From: an uncultured Pseudomonadota bacterium
GTDB taxonomy: Bacteria > Bdellovibrionota_B > Oligoflexia > Oligoflexales > Bog-1112
Length of the DNA: 16,842 bases
Direction: 5' to 3'
NCBI GenBank assembly: GCA_937896265.1
Contig: CALBMD010000266.1
Span: 1 to 16,842 of the forward strand
Within the stretch, counting starts at the first letter, position 1; every line of letters starts with the position of its first letter. Positions 1 to 7,997 of this stretch are shown one piece after another. The notes beneath the pieces are model-generated. The model made no database searches. It worked only from the letters and a program-made list of their open reading frames with translations, and was not told the origin of the DNA. Made by a program: the position numbers and the translations under genes.

Positions 1-1562
1 AGATAGCTTTCCCGATTGATTCGAGCCAAAAGAAAAAGTTCCAGTTGAAAAGCCCTTCTAACTTGCGCAAAAGCAAGCAGGCGCTCCAGATGACTGGTAG
101 GAATAACAACTGCCAAATCGAGGTATTTTTCCAAATCAAAGACAGTTAACAGATCAAATTGATTAGTACTTCGCAGAGTATAAAGCCGTCTGGCTTTCTC
201 TATGCTTGTTTGCTGCTCGATAAATTGTGCACCTCGCTCAACAAACTGCGACCAAGAATAAAAACCAGGCGAGGCTACTTTACTTTTTTCAATCAATCTC
301 ATCGCTAAAAAGAGCTTGTTATCAGCTTCTAATCTTTCATCCAAAAGAAAGGAATGAAAAGCGGCGACACCCACAAAATACTTTATCTTAGGACTAAGAT
401 CTTGATCAGCCAAACCAAGAAGAGGACGCCACATAGCCAAATCTAAGTCAGGAGGCAATATCTCTAAAGCACGGATTTTATATTCTTCAAAGAGATTAGG
501 GATGATTTCAAAAAGCTCTACATAAGAACACAAAAGTTCAGAGATTCTCTCGCTAACCTCTGGCAACTTGGGAAAATAAGAAAACACTTCTTTCACGATG
601 AAATTAAGCCCAAGCATCTTCAGATCAAGCTGTCCTTGGGCATTTTTAACAGCAAGAAAAAGCCGCTTAAGCAGATCAAAGCGCACCTGCGGATCTTCAG
701 CAGCCTGCCAAAGCCTGCCAAATTCGCTTGTTTGCAAAAAATCACGGTGGCCGCCAACGCGCAGCAAAAGCTCAAGACCCAATTGATATTCATCATCTTG
801 AGGTGAAATATGCTTAGCAAGGTTGGTTGCCTCATTAAAATGGCTCAAATCATAGGCTAAACTGGCAGCAATATAATGAAGGCTAGCAAAACTGACCTCA
901 AAAAATCCCGCTTCTAAACCTTTTAACAGGCTTGCAAGCTCCTCGCTCCATTGCTGCCAAGCTTGCTCGCGCTTGCCTCCATGGACACGACCTAAAAACA
1001 AATAAAGTGTCTCTTCTGCGAAAAAATCCGACGGCTTAGCCGCCTCTAAGAAAGGCAAAAGAAAAAATCGCTTATCCGAATAGTAAACAGAACGCAAAAG
1101 CTCTTTACGCAGCAATGGATAGATTTGTGTATAAAAAGGCAGAACCGAGTCCTTAAAATTAAGAAAAACCTCAAAGACTTGTCCTAGACTTCCCCGCAGA
1201 TAGGCATACTCGACAAGGCGAGCAGCCATTGCCGCATTAGGGTTTAGCGCAAAGAGGCGATAGGCAAGCGGAGCCATTTGATCCCAACTTGCATCTTGAC
1301 GCACAAGCTCATCCAAACTTCTTCTTGTTTCTTCTTCGACTCCCACCGGCTTTAGCTGAGAACTGGAAAGAACACCCTGGCTCTCAATACGAGAGAGCAC
1401 AGGCTCCTCTTCTCTACCAAGAACTTTTTGGCTCAAGATATAGTTTTTAACGTCTTCTTTAAATCCAGGAGAAAGTCCTGTTTGCTCCAAGCGGCGATAG
1501 ACTTTTAGCCATTTGAGTTTTTCATCGTAGCTGGTTTGAGAGGATGTTCTGTCTTGAGTCAC
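1..1562 (-). CDS. Unrecognised helical protein, partial (3' end beyond the left edge)
   Basis: An open frame without stops runs on the minus strand from a GTG at 1562 to the window edge, giving about 520 visible residues. The start begins V-T-Q-D-R-T-S and has an excellent Shine-Dalgarno sequence (GGAGG, six bases upstream). I do not recognise the family. There is no signal peptide or membrane segment, so a cytoplasmic protein is inferred. After a charged N-terminal segment of about 80 residues, the rest is rich in Leu, Phe, Ala and Glu, with repeated pairs of amphipathic stretches (for example LFALNPNAAMAARLVEYAYL and LEAGFFEVSFASLHYIAASL). That pattern suggests an all-helical TPR-, HEAT- or solenoid-like fold. 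It overlaps the 3' end of ruvC by 41 bp, so the two genes are probably co-transcribed and translationally coupled. Confidence is high that it codes and low on function. Confidence 0.8.
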   Translation of the reverse strand, partial: MTQDRTSSQTSYDEKLKWLKVYRRLEQTGLSPGFKEDVKNYILSQKVLGREEEPVLSRIESQGVLSSSQLKPVGVEEETRRSLDELVRQDASWDQMAPLAYRLFALNPNAAMAARLVEYAYLRGSLGQVFEVFLNFKDSVLPFYTQIYPLLRKELLRSVYYSDKRFFLLPFLEAAKPSDFFAEETLYLFLGRVHGGKREQAWQQWSEELASLLKGLEAGFFEVSFASLHYIAASLAYDLSHFNEATNLAKHISPQDDEYQLGLELLLRVGGHRDFLQTSEFGRLWQAAEDPQVRFDLLKRLFLAVKNAQGQLDLKMLGLNFIVKEVFSYFPKLPEVSERISELLCSYVELFEIIPNLFEEYKIRALEILPPDLDLAMWRPLLGLADQDLSPKIKYFVGVAAFHSFLLDERLEADNKLFLAMRLIEKSKVASPGFYSWSQFVERGAQFIEQQTSIEKARRLYTLRSTNQFDLLTVFDLEKYLDLAVVIPTSHLERLLAFAQVRRAFQLELFLLARINRESY

Positions 1563-2073
1563 CTAGGGCCTCCAATCCAAGAGTTGGGTTAACCAGGGCA
1601 AAACTGAGAGCTATAGCTAAGGCGTCAGTGGCATCATAGCTGAGACGGCCTTTTTTAAAGCCCAAAAGCCCCTCTACGCATTGGCAAACGTGCTCTTTGG
1701 TTGCTCTACCTGAGCCCGTGATGGTTTTTTTCACCTTAGCAGGCGAAAGCTCCATTACCGGCACAGCCCGACGCGATAGCGCTGCGATAATAGAGCCACG
1801 AGCTTGGCCAAGTGCCAAAGCTGAGCGGGCATTTATACCAAAAAAAGCCGATTCAACAACAGCAGCATGAGGCAACCATTCGCTAAGAAGCTCATGTAAA
1901 GCATCATGTAGCCGCGCTAAGCGCCAAATAAGAGGTTTTGTTGGGTCAAGGCGTAGAGTGCCTATATCAAGTAGCGTAACATCGCGCGGACTGCTAGTGA
2001 TTTTCTTGGTTTCGATTAACGCATAGCCCAAAACTCTGGACCCTGGATCGATCCCTAGAATCTTCACACTCAC
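1522..2073 (-). CDS. ruvC: Holliday junction resolvase RuvC
   Basis: RuvC is the endonuclease that cuts Holliday junctions in the RuvABC recombination and repair pathway. The 183-residue protein has the expected length. It begins VSVKILGIDPGS, with the first catalytic Asp at residue 9. The second acid is Glu74 in VVESAFFG, and the last pair is Asp147 and Asp150 in YDATDALAIAL, so the full D-E-D-D set of the RNase H-like fold is present. I chose GTG at 2073 because AAAGGA lies eight bases upstream and the protein then starts where RuvC proteins usually start. A TTG at 2124 in the same frame would add 17 unconserved residues and has poorer spacing. A second in-frame GTG lies at 2067. ruvA and ruvB are not in the window; the next gene downstream is the unrecognised helical protein, overlapping by 41 bp. 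Confidence 0.95.
   Translation of the reverse strand: MSVKILGIDPGSRVLGYALIETKKITSSPRDVTLLDIGTLRLDPTKPLIWRLARLHDALHELLSEWLPHAAVVESAFFGINARSALALGQARGSIIAALSRRAVPVMELSPAKVKKTITGSGRATKEHVCQCVEGLLGFKKGRLSYDATDALAIALSFALVNPTLGLEALGDSRQNILSNQLR
1569..1575 (-). promoter_or_regulatory. Shine-Dalgarno sequence deciding the GTG start at 1562
   Basis: The minus strand reads TTGGAGG here, six bases before the GTG. It lies inside the ruvC coding region. The ATG codons further downstream on this strand open frames that stop quickly, so this GTG is the best start for the left-edge gene. Confidence 0.75.
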
Positions 2074-2081
2074 TATAGCGG

Positions 2082-2087
2082 TCCTTT
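2082..2087 (-). promoter_or_regulatory. Shine-Dalgarno sequence for ruvC (GTG start)
   Basis: The minus strand reads AAAGGA, eight bases before GTG 2073. It favours the 183-residue RuvC over the longer TTG-initiated form. Confidence 0.65.
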
Positions 2088-2124
2088 TATTTTTGTAGAA
2101 TGTTTGTAGAACAATAAGAGACAA

Positions 2125-2267
2125 AAGTCCTTAGCCAAAACAACTGCCCTGCCTCCAACATACTATCATGATTTGCCTTTTTTTTCATGAAGCAAGTAGC
2201 TTTTACTTGTGGGATTCTTAAGGAAAACTGCTATTGTTAGACAAACGATAATTTCGACGGGATATGC
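2125..2267. promoter_or_regulatory. Divergent intergenic region between ruvC and the LolC/E-like gene
   Basis: This AT-rich spacer must hold promoters for both divergent genes. I see a GATAAT hexamer at 2247-2252 on the plus strand but no well-spaced -35 partner. A run of eight T bases lies at about 2178-2185. Promoter positions are therefore not assigned. Confidence 0.35.
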
Positions 2268-3527
2268 ATGACACCAGCGACATTCCTAGCTCTCCGCTAT
2301 TTAAAAGCCAATCGAGAGGATAGATTTATCTCTTGGATCTCGACGTTAACTGTGGTTGGTATTACCATTGGTGTAACCGCCATGATTGTTGTGCTATCAG
2401 TAATTTCTGGGTTTGAGACTGAGCTTAGAAACAGGCTGTTAGGTGCCAATCCCCACGTTGCTATCTACCGCTTCCCAGCAGGTTTAAAAAACTACCAAAA
2501 ATGGGAAGAGAGCATCGACAATCGCTTTCGCGAAGATATTACTGGCCAATCACCTTTTGTCCACTTTGATACCATGGGTCGCAAAGACTATCTCATGCAT
2601 GCCATCTTAATTCGAGGCATCGACCCTGAAAAGCGACACCATCTCCAAGACGCCTCGCTTTTGGTGCAGCCACCTGAGGCCCTTGCCCTGCTCCAAGAGG
2701 AAATTACCGCACACGGTATGGAAAAACCTTTACCAGCTGTTCCTTCTATTATTCTTGGCCGTGGCATTTTGAGCATTTTAGATGGCAAGGTAGGTGACAC
2801 CATCGAACTTATTAGTCCTTCAAATGACCCGAAGGAGCCCTTTGGCGAAATGCGTAAGTTCAATGTTGTAGGCGTCTATGACTCCGGCTTGCAATACATT
2901 GATAATAAGATTGGCATTATCAGTGTACCAGCAGCGCAAGATCTTTTGCACATAGGCGATGTTGTAACAGGGATAGAGATTGGGCTTAAAAATCCTGATC
3001 AAAGCATTCAGATTGCTAATCAAATGATGGATCATTTTAGCGAAATTTCCGTTAAGGAGTGGCAATCTTCCCATCGCAATATCTTTGAAGCTATGCGCTC
3101 TGAAAAAGTGATTATCGGTTTAATTGTGGCGCTTGTTGCTTTTGTTGCAAGCTTCAATATCCTTACCACATTGCTCATTTCAGTAACGCAGAAAAGGCGA
3201 GATATTGCGCTACTCAAAGCCCTAGGTGCCACCAATAGACTCATCCTTGATCTTTTTATGAAGCAAAGCATTTTGCTCGGCTTGTTAGGGACGTTTTTTG
3301 GCGTACTTCTAGCCTTGCTTCTATCAGAGGTTTTAAGAAATTTTCCGTTTATTGAACTGCCAGATATCTACATATTAAAGACGCTGCCAGTAGATTTTGA
3401 CTGGCGCATTTACTCAGGTGTCTCGCTAGCAGGAATAACCATTGCCGCTATTGCTGGGCTCTATCCCGCCTACGTTGCTGCCAAGACGTTGACCACCGAA
3501 GGGCTGCAAGATGGCCAACGTGAATAA
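2268..3527 (+). CDS. LolC/LolE-family lipoprotein-releasing ABC transporter permease
   Basis: This inner-membrane permease belongs to the FtsX/MacB_PCD superfamily; in the LolCDE complex it extracts lipoproteins from the inner membrane and hands them to LolA. The 419-residue length is typical. The N-terminus (ALRYLKANREDRFISWIS) is the characteristic LolC/E start and is followed by the first membrane helix at about 26-48. A large periplasmic domain spans about 50-275. Three C-terminal helices lie at about 281-305, 333-355 and 385-406. The cytoplasmic QKRRDIALLKALGA segment (308-321) is the FtsX-type coupling loop that contacts the ATPase. A weak Shine-Dalgarno GGGA sits five bases before ATG 2268. 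No LolD ATPase gene is adjacent, and the gene stands alone between divergent ruvC and convergent dnaJ. LolC and LolE cannot be told apart here; many bacteria use a single LolF-type protein. Confidence 0.9.
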   Translation: MTPATFLALRYLKANREDRFISWISTLTVVGITIGVTAMIVVLSVISGFETELRNRLLGANPHVAIYRFPAGLKNYQKWEESIDNRFREDITGQSPFVHFDTMGRKDYLMHAILIRGIDPEKRHHLQDASLLVQPPEALALLQEEITAHGMEKPLPAVPSIILGRGILSILDGKVGDTIELISPSNDPKEPFGEMRKFNVVGVYDSGLQYIDNKIGIISVPAAQDLLHIGDVVTGIEIGLKNPDQSIQIANQMMDHFSEISVKEWQSSHRNIFEAMRSEKVIIGLIVALVAFVASFNILTTLLISVTQKRRDIALLKALGATNRLILDLFMKQSILLGLLGTFFGVLLALLLSEVLRNFPFIELPDIYILKTLPVDFDWRIYSGVSLAGITIAAIAGLYPAYVAAKTLTTEGLQDGQRE

Positions 3528-3534
3528 AAAAGCG

Positions 3535-4635
3535 CTACTCAAATATTTTTTGAAAAAACCCTGAACCGCTCTTGCTTGTCTCTTCACCAGAGAGCTTAGC
3601 AAAACGCTCTAAAAGCTCTCGCTGCTCTTTGTTTAGTTTGCGAGGCACAGCAATAGAGAGCTCAACGATAAAATCACCACGGCCTACCCCACGCAAATGA
3701 GGAACTCCCTTAGCAGCAATACTAATCCTATGCCCATGTTGCGAGCCTGGCTGGATTGTAACTTCTTCAGGTCCTTCAAGGGTGTTCACGCTGAGCTTGC
3801 ACCCTAAGGCCGCCTGAGCAAAGCTAATCGCCTGCGTATAGATGATATCGACCCCGTCTCGGATATAATCAGGGCTATCTTTAACAACCAAGACGACATA
3901 GAGATCACCAGAAGGACCGCCGTTATAGCCTCCCTCGCCTTCTCTTGATACTCTGAGTTTTAAACCACTATCGACCCCAGCAGGCACTTTTACTGACAGC
4001 TTTTTCTTTTTGCCTACGCGACCAGAACCGCGGCATTTTTGGCAAGGATTTTTGATAACCTTACCAGCGCCACCGCAGGTTGAACAAGTAACCGCGATAG
4101 AAAAGAATCCCTGGTTTTTTGTCATCTGACCAGTGCCATGACAAGAGCGGCAAGTTGCTGGCGCACTCCCGGGCTGCGAGCCATCCCCGTCACAAGTCTC
4201 GCATTGATGCTCGCGCTCGAACTCAATTTCACGCTCAACACCAAAAACAGCTTCTTGGAACTCTAGCTCTAAGTCATAGCGCAAATCAGCACCTTGCCGG
4301 GCTCGGCTACTGCCGCCTTGCGAGCTAAAGCCAAAGAAGTCTTCGAAGATGCTGCCAAATTGCGAGAAGATATCGCTTGTATTACGGGCTCCCCCATAAC
4401 CGCGGCCAGACAGACCTTCATGGCCAAAGCGGTCATAAATTTGTCGCTTTTGCCCGTCGCTAAGCACCTCATAAGCTTCGCTGACCGCCTTAAACATTTC
4501 TTCAGCGTGAGCATCACCAGGATTGCGATCTGGATGCCACTTCATAGCTTGCTGCCGGTAAGCTTTCTTTATGTCGCCCTCGCCTGCCTGCTTAGCAACA
4601 CCCAATAGCTCGTAGTAATCTTGCTTTGTACTCAT
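3535..4635 (-). CDS. dnaJ: Chaperone protein DnaJ (Hsp40, type I)
   Basis: DnaJ delivers unfolded substrates to DnaK and stimulates its ATPase in the cytoplasm. All type I domains are present: a J domain at about 5-72 with the HPD motif (WHPDRNP), a Gly/Phe-rich linker at about 74-112 (GRGYGG, FFGFSS), four CxxCxGxG zinc motifs (CETCDGDG, CRSCHGTG, CSTCGGAG, CQKCRGSG) between about 145 and 206, and the C-terminal substrate-binding domains, closing with a short tail after about 350. The length of 366 residues is usual. Two ATGs lie in tandem; the second, at 4635, has AAAGGA four bases upstream, whereas the first, at 4638, would leave only one base, so 4635 is preferred. It is the last gene of a probable UvrA-like/panB/dnaJ operon and starts about 10 bp after the panB stop. 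dnaK and grpE are not in the window, and I see no CIRCE-type heat-shock operator. Confidence 0.96.
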   Translation of the reverse strand: MSTKQDYYELLGVAKQAGEGDIKKAYRQQAMKWHPDRNPGDAHAEEMFKAVSEAYEVLSDGQKRQIYDRFGHEGLSGRGYGGARNTSDIFSQFGSIFEDFFGFSSQGGSSRARQGADLRYDLELEFQEAVFGVEREIEFEREHQCETCDGDGSQPGSAPATCRSCHGTGQMTKNQGFFSIAVTCSTCGGAGKVIKNPCQKCRGSGRVGKKKKLSVKVPAGVDSGLKLRVSREGEGGYNGGPSGDLYVVLVVKDSPDYIRDGVDIIYTQAISFAQAALGCKLSVNTLEGPEEVTIQPGSQHGHRISIAAKGVPHLRGVGRGDFIVELSIAVPRKLNKEQRELLERFAKLSGEETSKSGSGFFQKIFE

Positions 4636-4639
4636 CATT

Positions 4640-4645
4640 TCCTTT
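4640..4645 (-). promoter_or_regulatory. Shine-Dalgarno sequence for dnaJ, touching the panB stop codon
   Basis: The minus strand reads AAAGGA. Its first base is also the last base of the panB TAA stop (4645-4647), an arrangement typical of translational coupling. Spacing favours ATG 4635 over ATG 4638. Confidence 0.65.
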
Positions 4646-5490
4646 TAATGAACTGTGGCCTCGTCGGGGCCAGGAAAGCTATGGTCACTTGAGGGAAAAA
4701 CACCGCATTTAACGTCGTTGTCATATTCCCTTAGCGCTTGGCTGACGATCTGATTTAGATCCGCATATCTTTTCACAAATCTTGGTTTAAATTTTGACTT
4801 AAAACCAAGAAGATCATGAAGCACTAACACTTGGCCATCACACCCTATTCCAGCTCCTACGCCAATAGTTGGTATGCGCAAAGAACTCGTGATTGCCGCG
4901 CTTAGCTCGCTTGGAATCATCTCAAGAACTATACTAAAAACTCCAGCTTCCTGCAAAAGCAAAGCATCAGCAAGAAGACGCTCTTTTGCTGCTGGCTCAA
5001 GACCTTGTACCTTGTAGCCCCCTAAGGCATGAAGACTTTGAGGAGTAAAGCCAAGATGGCCCATCACTGGAATGCCAGCATCAACGACAGCTTTTACCTG
5101 CGCTACAATGCTAGCACCACCCTCCATTTTTACTGCCTGAGCCCCTCCCTTAGATACTAACTTACCCGCATGAGTAAGAGCTTTTTTCACACTTACCTGA
5201 TAAGTCATAAATGGCATGTCGACGACGACAAAAGCCCTTTTGATGCCTCTAGTTACAGCTTTTGCATGGTGGATCATATCCTCAAGCGTGACTGTTAATG
5301 TTGATGCCTGGCCTAGCATCACATTGCCAACGCTATCGCCAACAAGGACCATATCTATTGGCGTCTCATCAATAATTTGCGCAAAAGCTGCATCATAGCA
5401 GGTGACCATAGAGATCTTATGACCCAACTCCTTTTTTGCTTGAATGCTAAGAATAGACTCTCGGCGCGAAAGCCCTGGAATATGACTCAC
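4645..5490 (-). CDS. panB: 3-methyl-2-oxobutanoate hydroxymethyltransferase (PanB)
   Basis: PanB transfers a hydroxymethyl group from 5,10-methylene-tetrahydrofolate to alpha-ketoisovalerate to make ketopantoate, the first committed step of pantothenate and coenzyme A synthesis. The 281-residue protein is a complete (beta/alpha)8-type family member. LVGDSVGNVMLG carries the Mg-binding Asp52, and VVDMPFMTYQ carries Asp91. VKMEGG carries Lys121 and Glu123, GHLGFTPQS follows, and VLEMIP carries the catalytic Glu190. PTIGVGAGIGCDGQVLVLHD is the usual C-terminal signature. The start is GTG 5490 with AAAGGA six bases upstream. It lies 34 bp after the UvrA-like gene and about 10 bp before dnaJ, all on the same strand. 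The usual partner panC is not in the window. Confidence 0.96.
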   Translation of the reverse strand: MSHIPGLSRRESILSIQAKKELGHKISMVTCYDAAFAQIIDETPIDMVLVGDSVGNVMLGQASTLTVTLEDMIHHAKAVTRGIKRAFVVVDMPFMTYQVSVKKALTHAGKLVSKGGAQAVKMEGGASIVAQVKAVVDAGIPVMGHLGFTPQSLHALGGYKVQGLEPAAKERLLADALLLQEAGVFSIVLEMIPSELSAAITSSLRIPTIGVGAGIGCDGQVLVLHDLLGFKSKFKPRFVKRYADLNQIVSQALREYDNDVKCGVFPSSDHSFPGPDEATVH

Positions 5491-5496
5491 AACTTG

Positions 5497-5502
5497 TCCT
5501 TT
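5497..5502 (-). promoter_or_regulatory. Shine-Dalgarno sequence for panB (GTG start)
   Basis: The minus strand reads AAAGGA, six bases before GTG 5490, and supports the non-ATG start. Confidence 0.65.
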
Positions 5503-5524
5503 ATAAATAATCGCAGGTGCGAAT

Positions 5525-7930
5525 TTACGACCCTGCTGGCGATAAATAATCTTTAATCAACGAACCAGGACATGACTGCAAAGCGCTTAAGGGGCCTGCA
5601 AATACTACCTTACCGCCTAAAGATGCAGATTTTGGCCCAAGTTCAACTAGGTAGTCAGCTGCTTTAATCATGTCCAGATGGTGTTCAACCAGCACGATAG
5701 TATGTCCTTCTGCCACCAAGATAAAGAAGAAATCAAGTAGATTTTGGCTATCAGCGGCTGATAATCCGTAGCTCGCCTCATCAAAGATAAAAAAAGTTGG
5801 AAGTTGTCTTTTACGTACATAGCTTAGCAGGGTTAAACGCGTAAGTTCACCACTAGATAGGGTATTTGTTTGCCGCCCAAGGGTCAAATAGCCAAGACCA
5901 AGCTGGGCACAGGCATCAAATTGGCGAGTTAAATTTGTGTGGGCATAGAAAAACTCTCGCGCTTGATCGATTGTTAAATCAAGGATTTGGGCAAGATTTT
6001 TTCCTTGGTAGAGGACACTTGCTACCGACGCTTGAAAACGCATGCCTTCGCAACTAGGACAGATAGCTGCCATTTGTCCCAAAAACGCTAGATCTTGGCT
6101 TATCACCCCTAAACCAAGACAGACTTCACAGCGACCGCCTGGGCTGTTAAAACTAAATGACGCCGCAAGCAACCCTAGCTCAAGCGAGCGCGGCTCTTTA
6201 GCTAGGATCTTACGAATAGGATCATAGACGCCTAAAAAACTAGCGACAATACTGCGTTCGCTAGCCTTAGTTCTCGCCTGCTTCATATAGACCAAAGCCT
6301 TTGGAGCATTTTCAGGCAAGGTGATGATCATATCACCCAAAGCAGCTGTTTTTTTGTCCTCAGCAATGGCTTGTTGCAAAAGCGGCACCAAGACCTGGCT
6401 ACAAAGAGTAGATTTACCAGAGCCACTTACCCCGCAGATAGCTGTGATTTGACCGATTGGCATAAAAAGTTCCTGAATATCTAAATTAAAAATCTTGAGA
6501 TTTTTAAGCTGCAAATAACCGGCTGCTTTTTTATGAACCCTCGCTCGCGGCACCAAGCACGCAAGACGCTTTGGCATAAGCTCACCGCCAAGATGGCCAC
6601 TTCCTGGACCAAGTTCTACAACATGATCTGCCTTGGCAATCAGCAAAGGATCGTGCTCAACACAAACAACGGTATTTCCCCGGTTACAAAGGCTCAAAAG
6701 AGCCGAAATAACTTTATGCCGATCGATAACATGCAAACTAGCGCATGGTTCATCAAGACAGTAAAGAGTCTGCGTTAGATTATGCCCTAGTACTCTGGCA
6801 ATCTTTAGACGCTGTAGTTCACCACCTGAAAGGCTTGCCAGGCGACGGTTAGACGCTAGATAGTCAAGACCCAAGGCTATGAGGTGTTTTAATTTTTGCA
6901 TCAACTCATCTTGCAGGGATAAAAGCCAAGGTAAGGGCGCTTGGCTGGCAAAAAATCCTTCAAAAAAATAGACCAGCTGCGCCTGATCAAGTTCCCATAA
7001 ATCAGCCAAGCTTCGCCCTTGCAAGCTGACGCTTAGTCCAAGCGGTGATAAGCGTTTCCCTTTACAAGCTGGGCAGGTTTCTTCTTCATCGACTAAACCT
7101 AAACCCTGGCAATTTGGACAAGCGCCTTGCGGGTGACGAAAAGAAAAGTGATTAGGATAAAGCTTCTCATAAGAGCTAAAGCAGCTTTCACAGCGAAGCC
7201 CCAGCTGATAGGAACATGGGACGCTTTCTTCAGATGAAGCTAAATAGAGTGCCTTATCGCCCAATTGATAGCTTAAATCGACAGCCTGTTTAAATCGATT
7301 TTCCATATCTTTAGTCAAAGTAAAACGATCAAGCCATAAATAAGCTTCTTGTAACTGACCTTGCCAAGTAGCCAAATCTACAGCTTTGCCATTCTGCCAA
7401 AGACGATGAAAACCCATAGCCAAAAGATAATTTTTGAGCTCATCTGTTGCAATCTGCTGATAAGCACCTAGATGAGCCAACACGTTTAAGGCCTTGCCTT
7501 GATATTTATTCCAGGCCATGCTCCAAATAACATCGCGGTCAAAATAAAGCACCGCCTGACGGCATATAAGGCATCTTCTTTCACCAACACTGGCAAAAAG
7601 CATTGCTAGCGCTTCTTGAGTCTGAGCCATTTCACACAACATAGCATGCCTGTCTGCTACCATACGATCCTGTTTTAAAGAAACAGCTGGTGGGAGATTT
7701 TGGACTGTCTCAAGATTAGGCCGAATGAGAGAGCTGCCCAAATGGCGGGTGCGGCTTGAAAAGCTTTCCAAATAACGCCTCCTTGCTTCGCTAAAAAGCG
7801 TCGCAAAGACCAAAGAGCTTTTGCCTGAACCAGAAGGTCCCGTAACTGCAGTAAGTTTACCTAGCGGCAAGGAGACGTTGATATTTTTTAAATTATGAGT
7901 CTTTACGCCAAAAAGCGTTATATCCATCAT
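5525..7930 (-). CDS. Compact, diverged UvrA-like ABC ATPase
   Basis: UvrA is the damage-scanning ATPase of nucleotide excision repair and carries two ABC domains and zinc modules. Here the first Walker A is GPSGSGKSS (31-39), its signature LSGGELQRL (367-375) and its Walker B LYCLDEP (389-395). The second domain has Walker A GVSGSGKST (500-508), an altered signature LSSGE (691-695) and Walker B TFFIFDEAS (712-720). Cysteine pairs lie at 120/123, 247/250, 271/274, 286/289, 601/604 and 624/627. At 801 residues it is well short of the roughly 940 of canonical UvrA, mainly because almost nothing separates CPNCQGLG (271-278) from CPACKG (286-291). The usual NPRST and IGRTPRSNPATY-like motifs after each Walker A are degraded. 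It may be a UvrA2-type paralogue or a repurposed protein rather than the repair UvrA. An in-frame TAG stands directly before ATG 7930, so no upstream extension is missing. It heads the operon with panB and dnaJ. Confidence 0.88.
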   Translation of the reverse strand: MMDITLFGVKTHNLKNINVSLPLGKLTAVTGPSGSGKSSLVFATLFSEARRRYLESFSSRTRHLGSSLIRPNLETVQNLPPAVSLKQDRMVADRHAMLCEMAQTQEALAMLFASVGERRCLICRQAVLYFDRDVIWSMAWNKYQGKALNVLAHLGAYQQIATDELKNYLLAMGFHRLWQNGKAVDLATWQGQLQEAYLWLDRFTLTKDMENRFKQAVDLSYQLGDKALYLASSEESVPCSYQLGLRCESCFSSYEKLYPNHFSFRHPQGACPNCQGLGLVDEEETCPACKGKRLSPLGLSVSLQGRSLADLWELDQAQLVYFFEGFFASQAPLPWLLSLQDELMQKLKHLIALGLDYLASNRRLASLSGGELQRLKIARVLGHNLTQTLYCLDEPCASLHVIDRHKVISALLSLCNRGNTVVCVEHDPLLIAKADHVVELGPGSGHLGGELMPKRLACLVPRARVHKKAAGYLQLKNLKIFNLDIQELFMPIGQITAICGVSGSGKSTLCSQVLVPLLQQAIAEDKKTAALGDMIITLPENAPKALVYMKQARTKASERSIVASFLGVYDPIRKILAKEPRSLELGLLAASFSFNSPGGRCEVCLGLGVISQDLAFLGQMAAICPSCEGMRFQASVASVLYQGKNLAQILDLTIDQAREFFYAHTNLTRQFDACAQLGLGYLTLGRQTNTLSSGELTRLTLLSYVRKRQLPTFFIFDEASYGLSAADSQNLLDFFFILVAEGHTIVLVEHHLDMIKAADYLVELGPKSASLGGKVVFAGPLSALQSCPGSLIKDYLSPAGS

Positions 7931-7997
7931 CTACCGCCAAATTTGTTAGAATATTAGAAGAGTATAAACCCAAATGTAGCCATCTAGGATAAAGACT
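7931..7997. promoter_or_regulatory. Divergent promoter region, UvrA-like operon / SPOR protein
   Basis: Only 67 bp separate the two divergent genes. On the plus strand a TATAAA hexamer (7963-7968) could be a -10 box, with TTGTTA at 7943-7948 rather close for a -35. On the minus strand TAATAT (complement of 7951-7956) could be the -10 for the operon. AGGA at 7986-7989 is a plausible Shine-Dalgarno eight bases before ATG 7998. The promoter assignments are tentative. Confidence 0.35.

Noticed and set aside
598..835. Short open frames on both strands inside the left-edge gene
   Set aside because: They lie within an uninterrupted 520-codon minus-strand frame with a strong ribosome binding site, so they are shadows.
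2588..3271. Minus-strand open frames inside the LolC/E-like gene
   Set aside because: The plus strand encodes a full-length, well-conserved permease; the antisense translations show no domain.
3527..3550. Bidirectional terminator between the LolC/E-like gene and dnaJ
   Set aside because: The possible stem TCAAA/TTTGA is only five A/T-rich pairs and lies within the dnaJ coding end.
4119..4608. Plus-strand open frames opposite dnaJ
   Set aside because: They mirror the DnaJ zinc-finger and J-domain coding region; translations have no recognisable domain and the opposite strand is unambiguous.
5525..7930. UvrA-like gene as a pseudogene or truncated UvrA
   Set aside because: The frame is intact over 801 codons, both nucleotide-binding sites retain Walker A and B residues, and the size loss is internal, not at an end.
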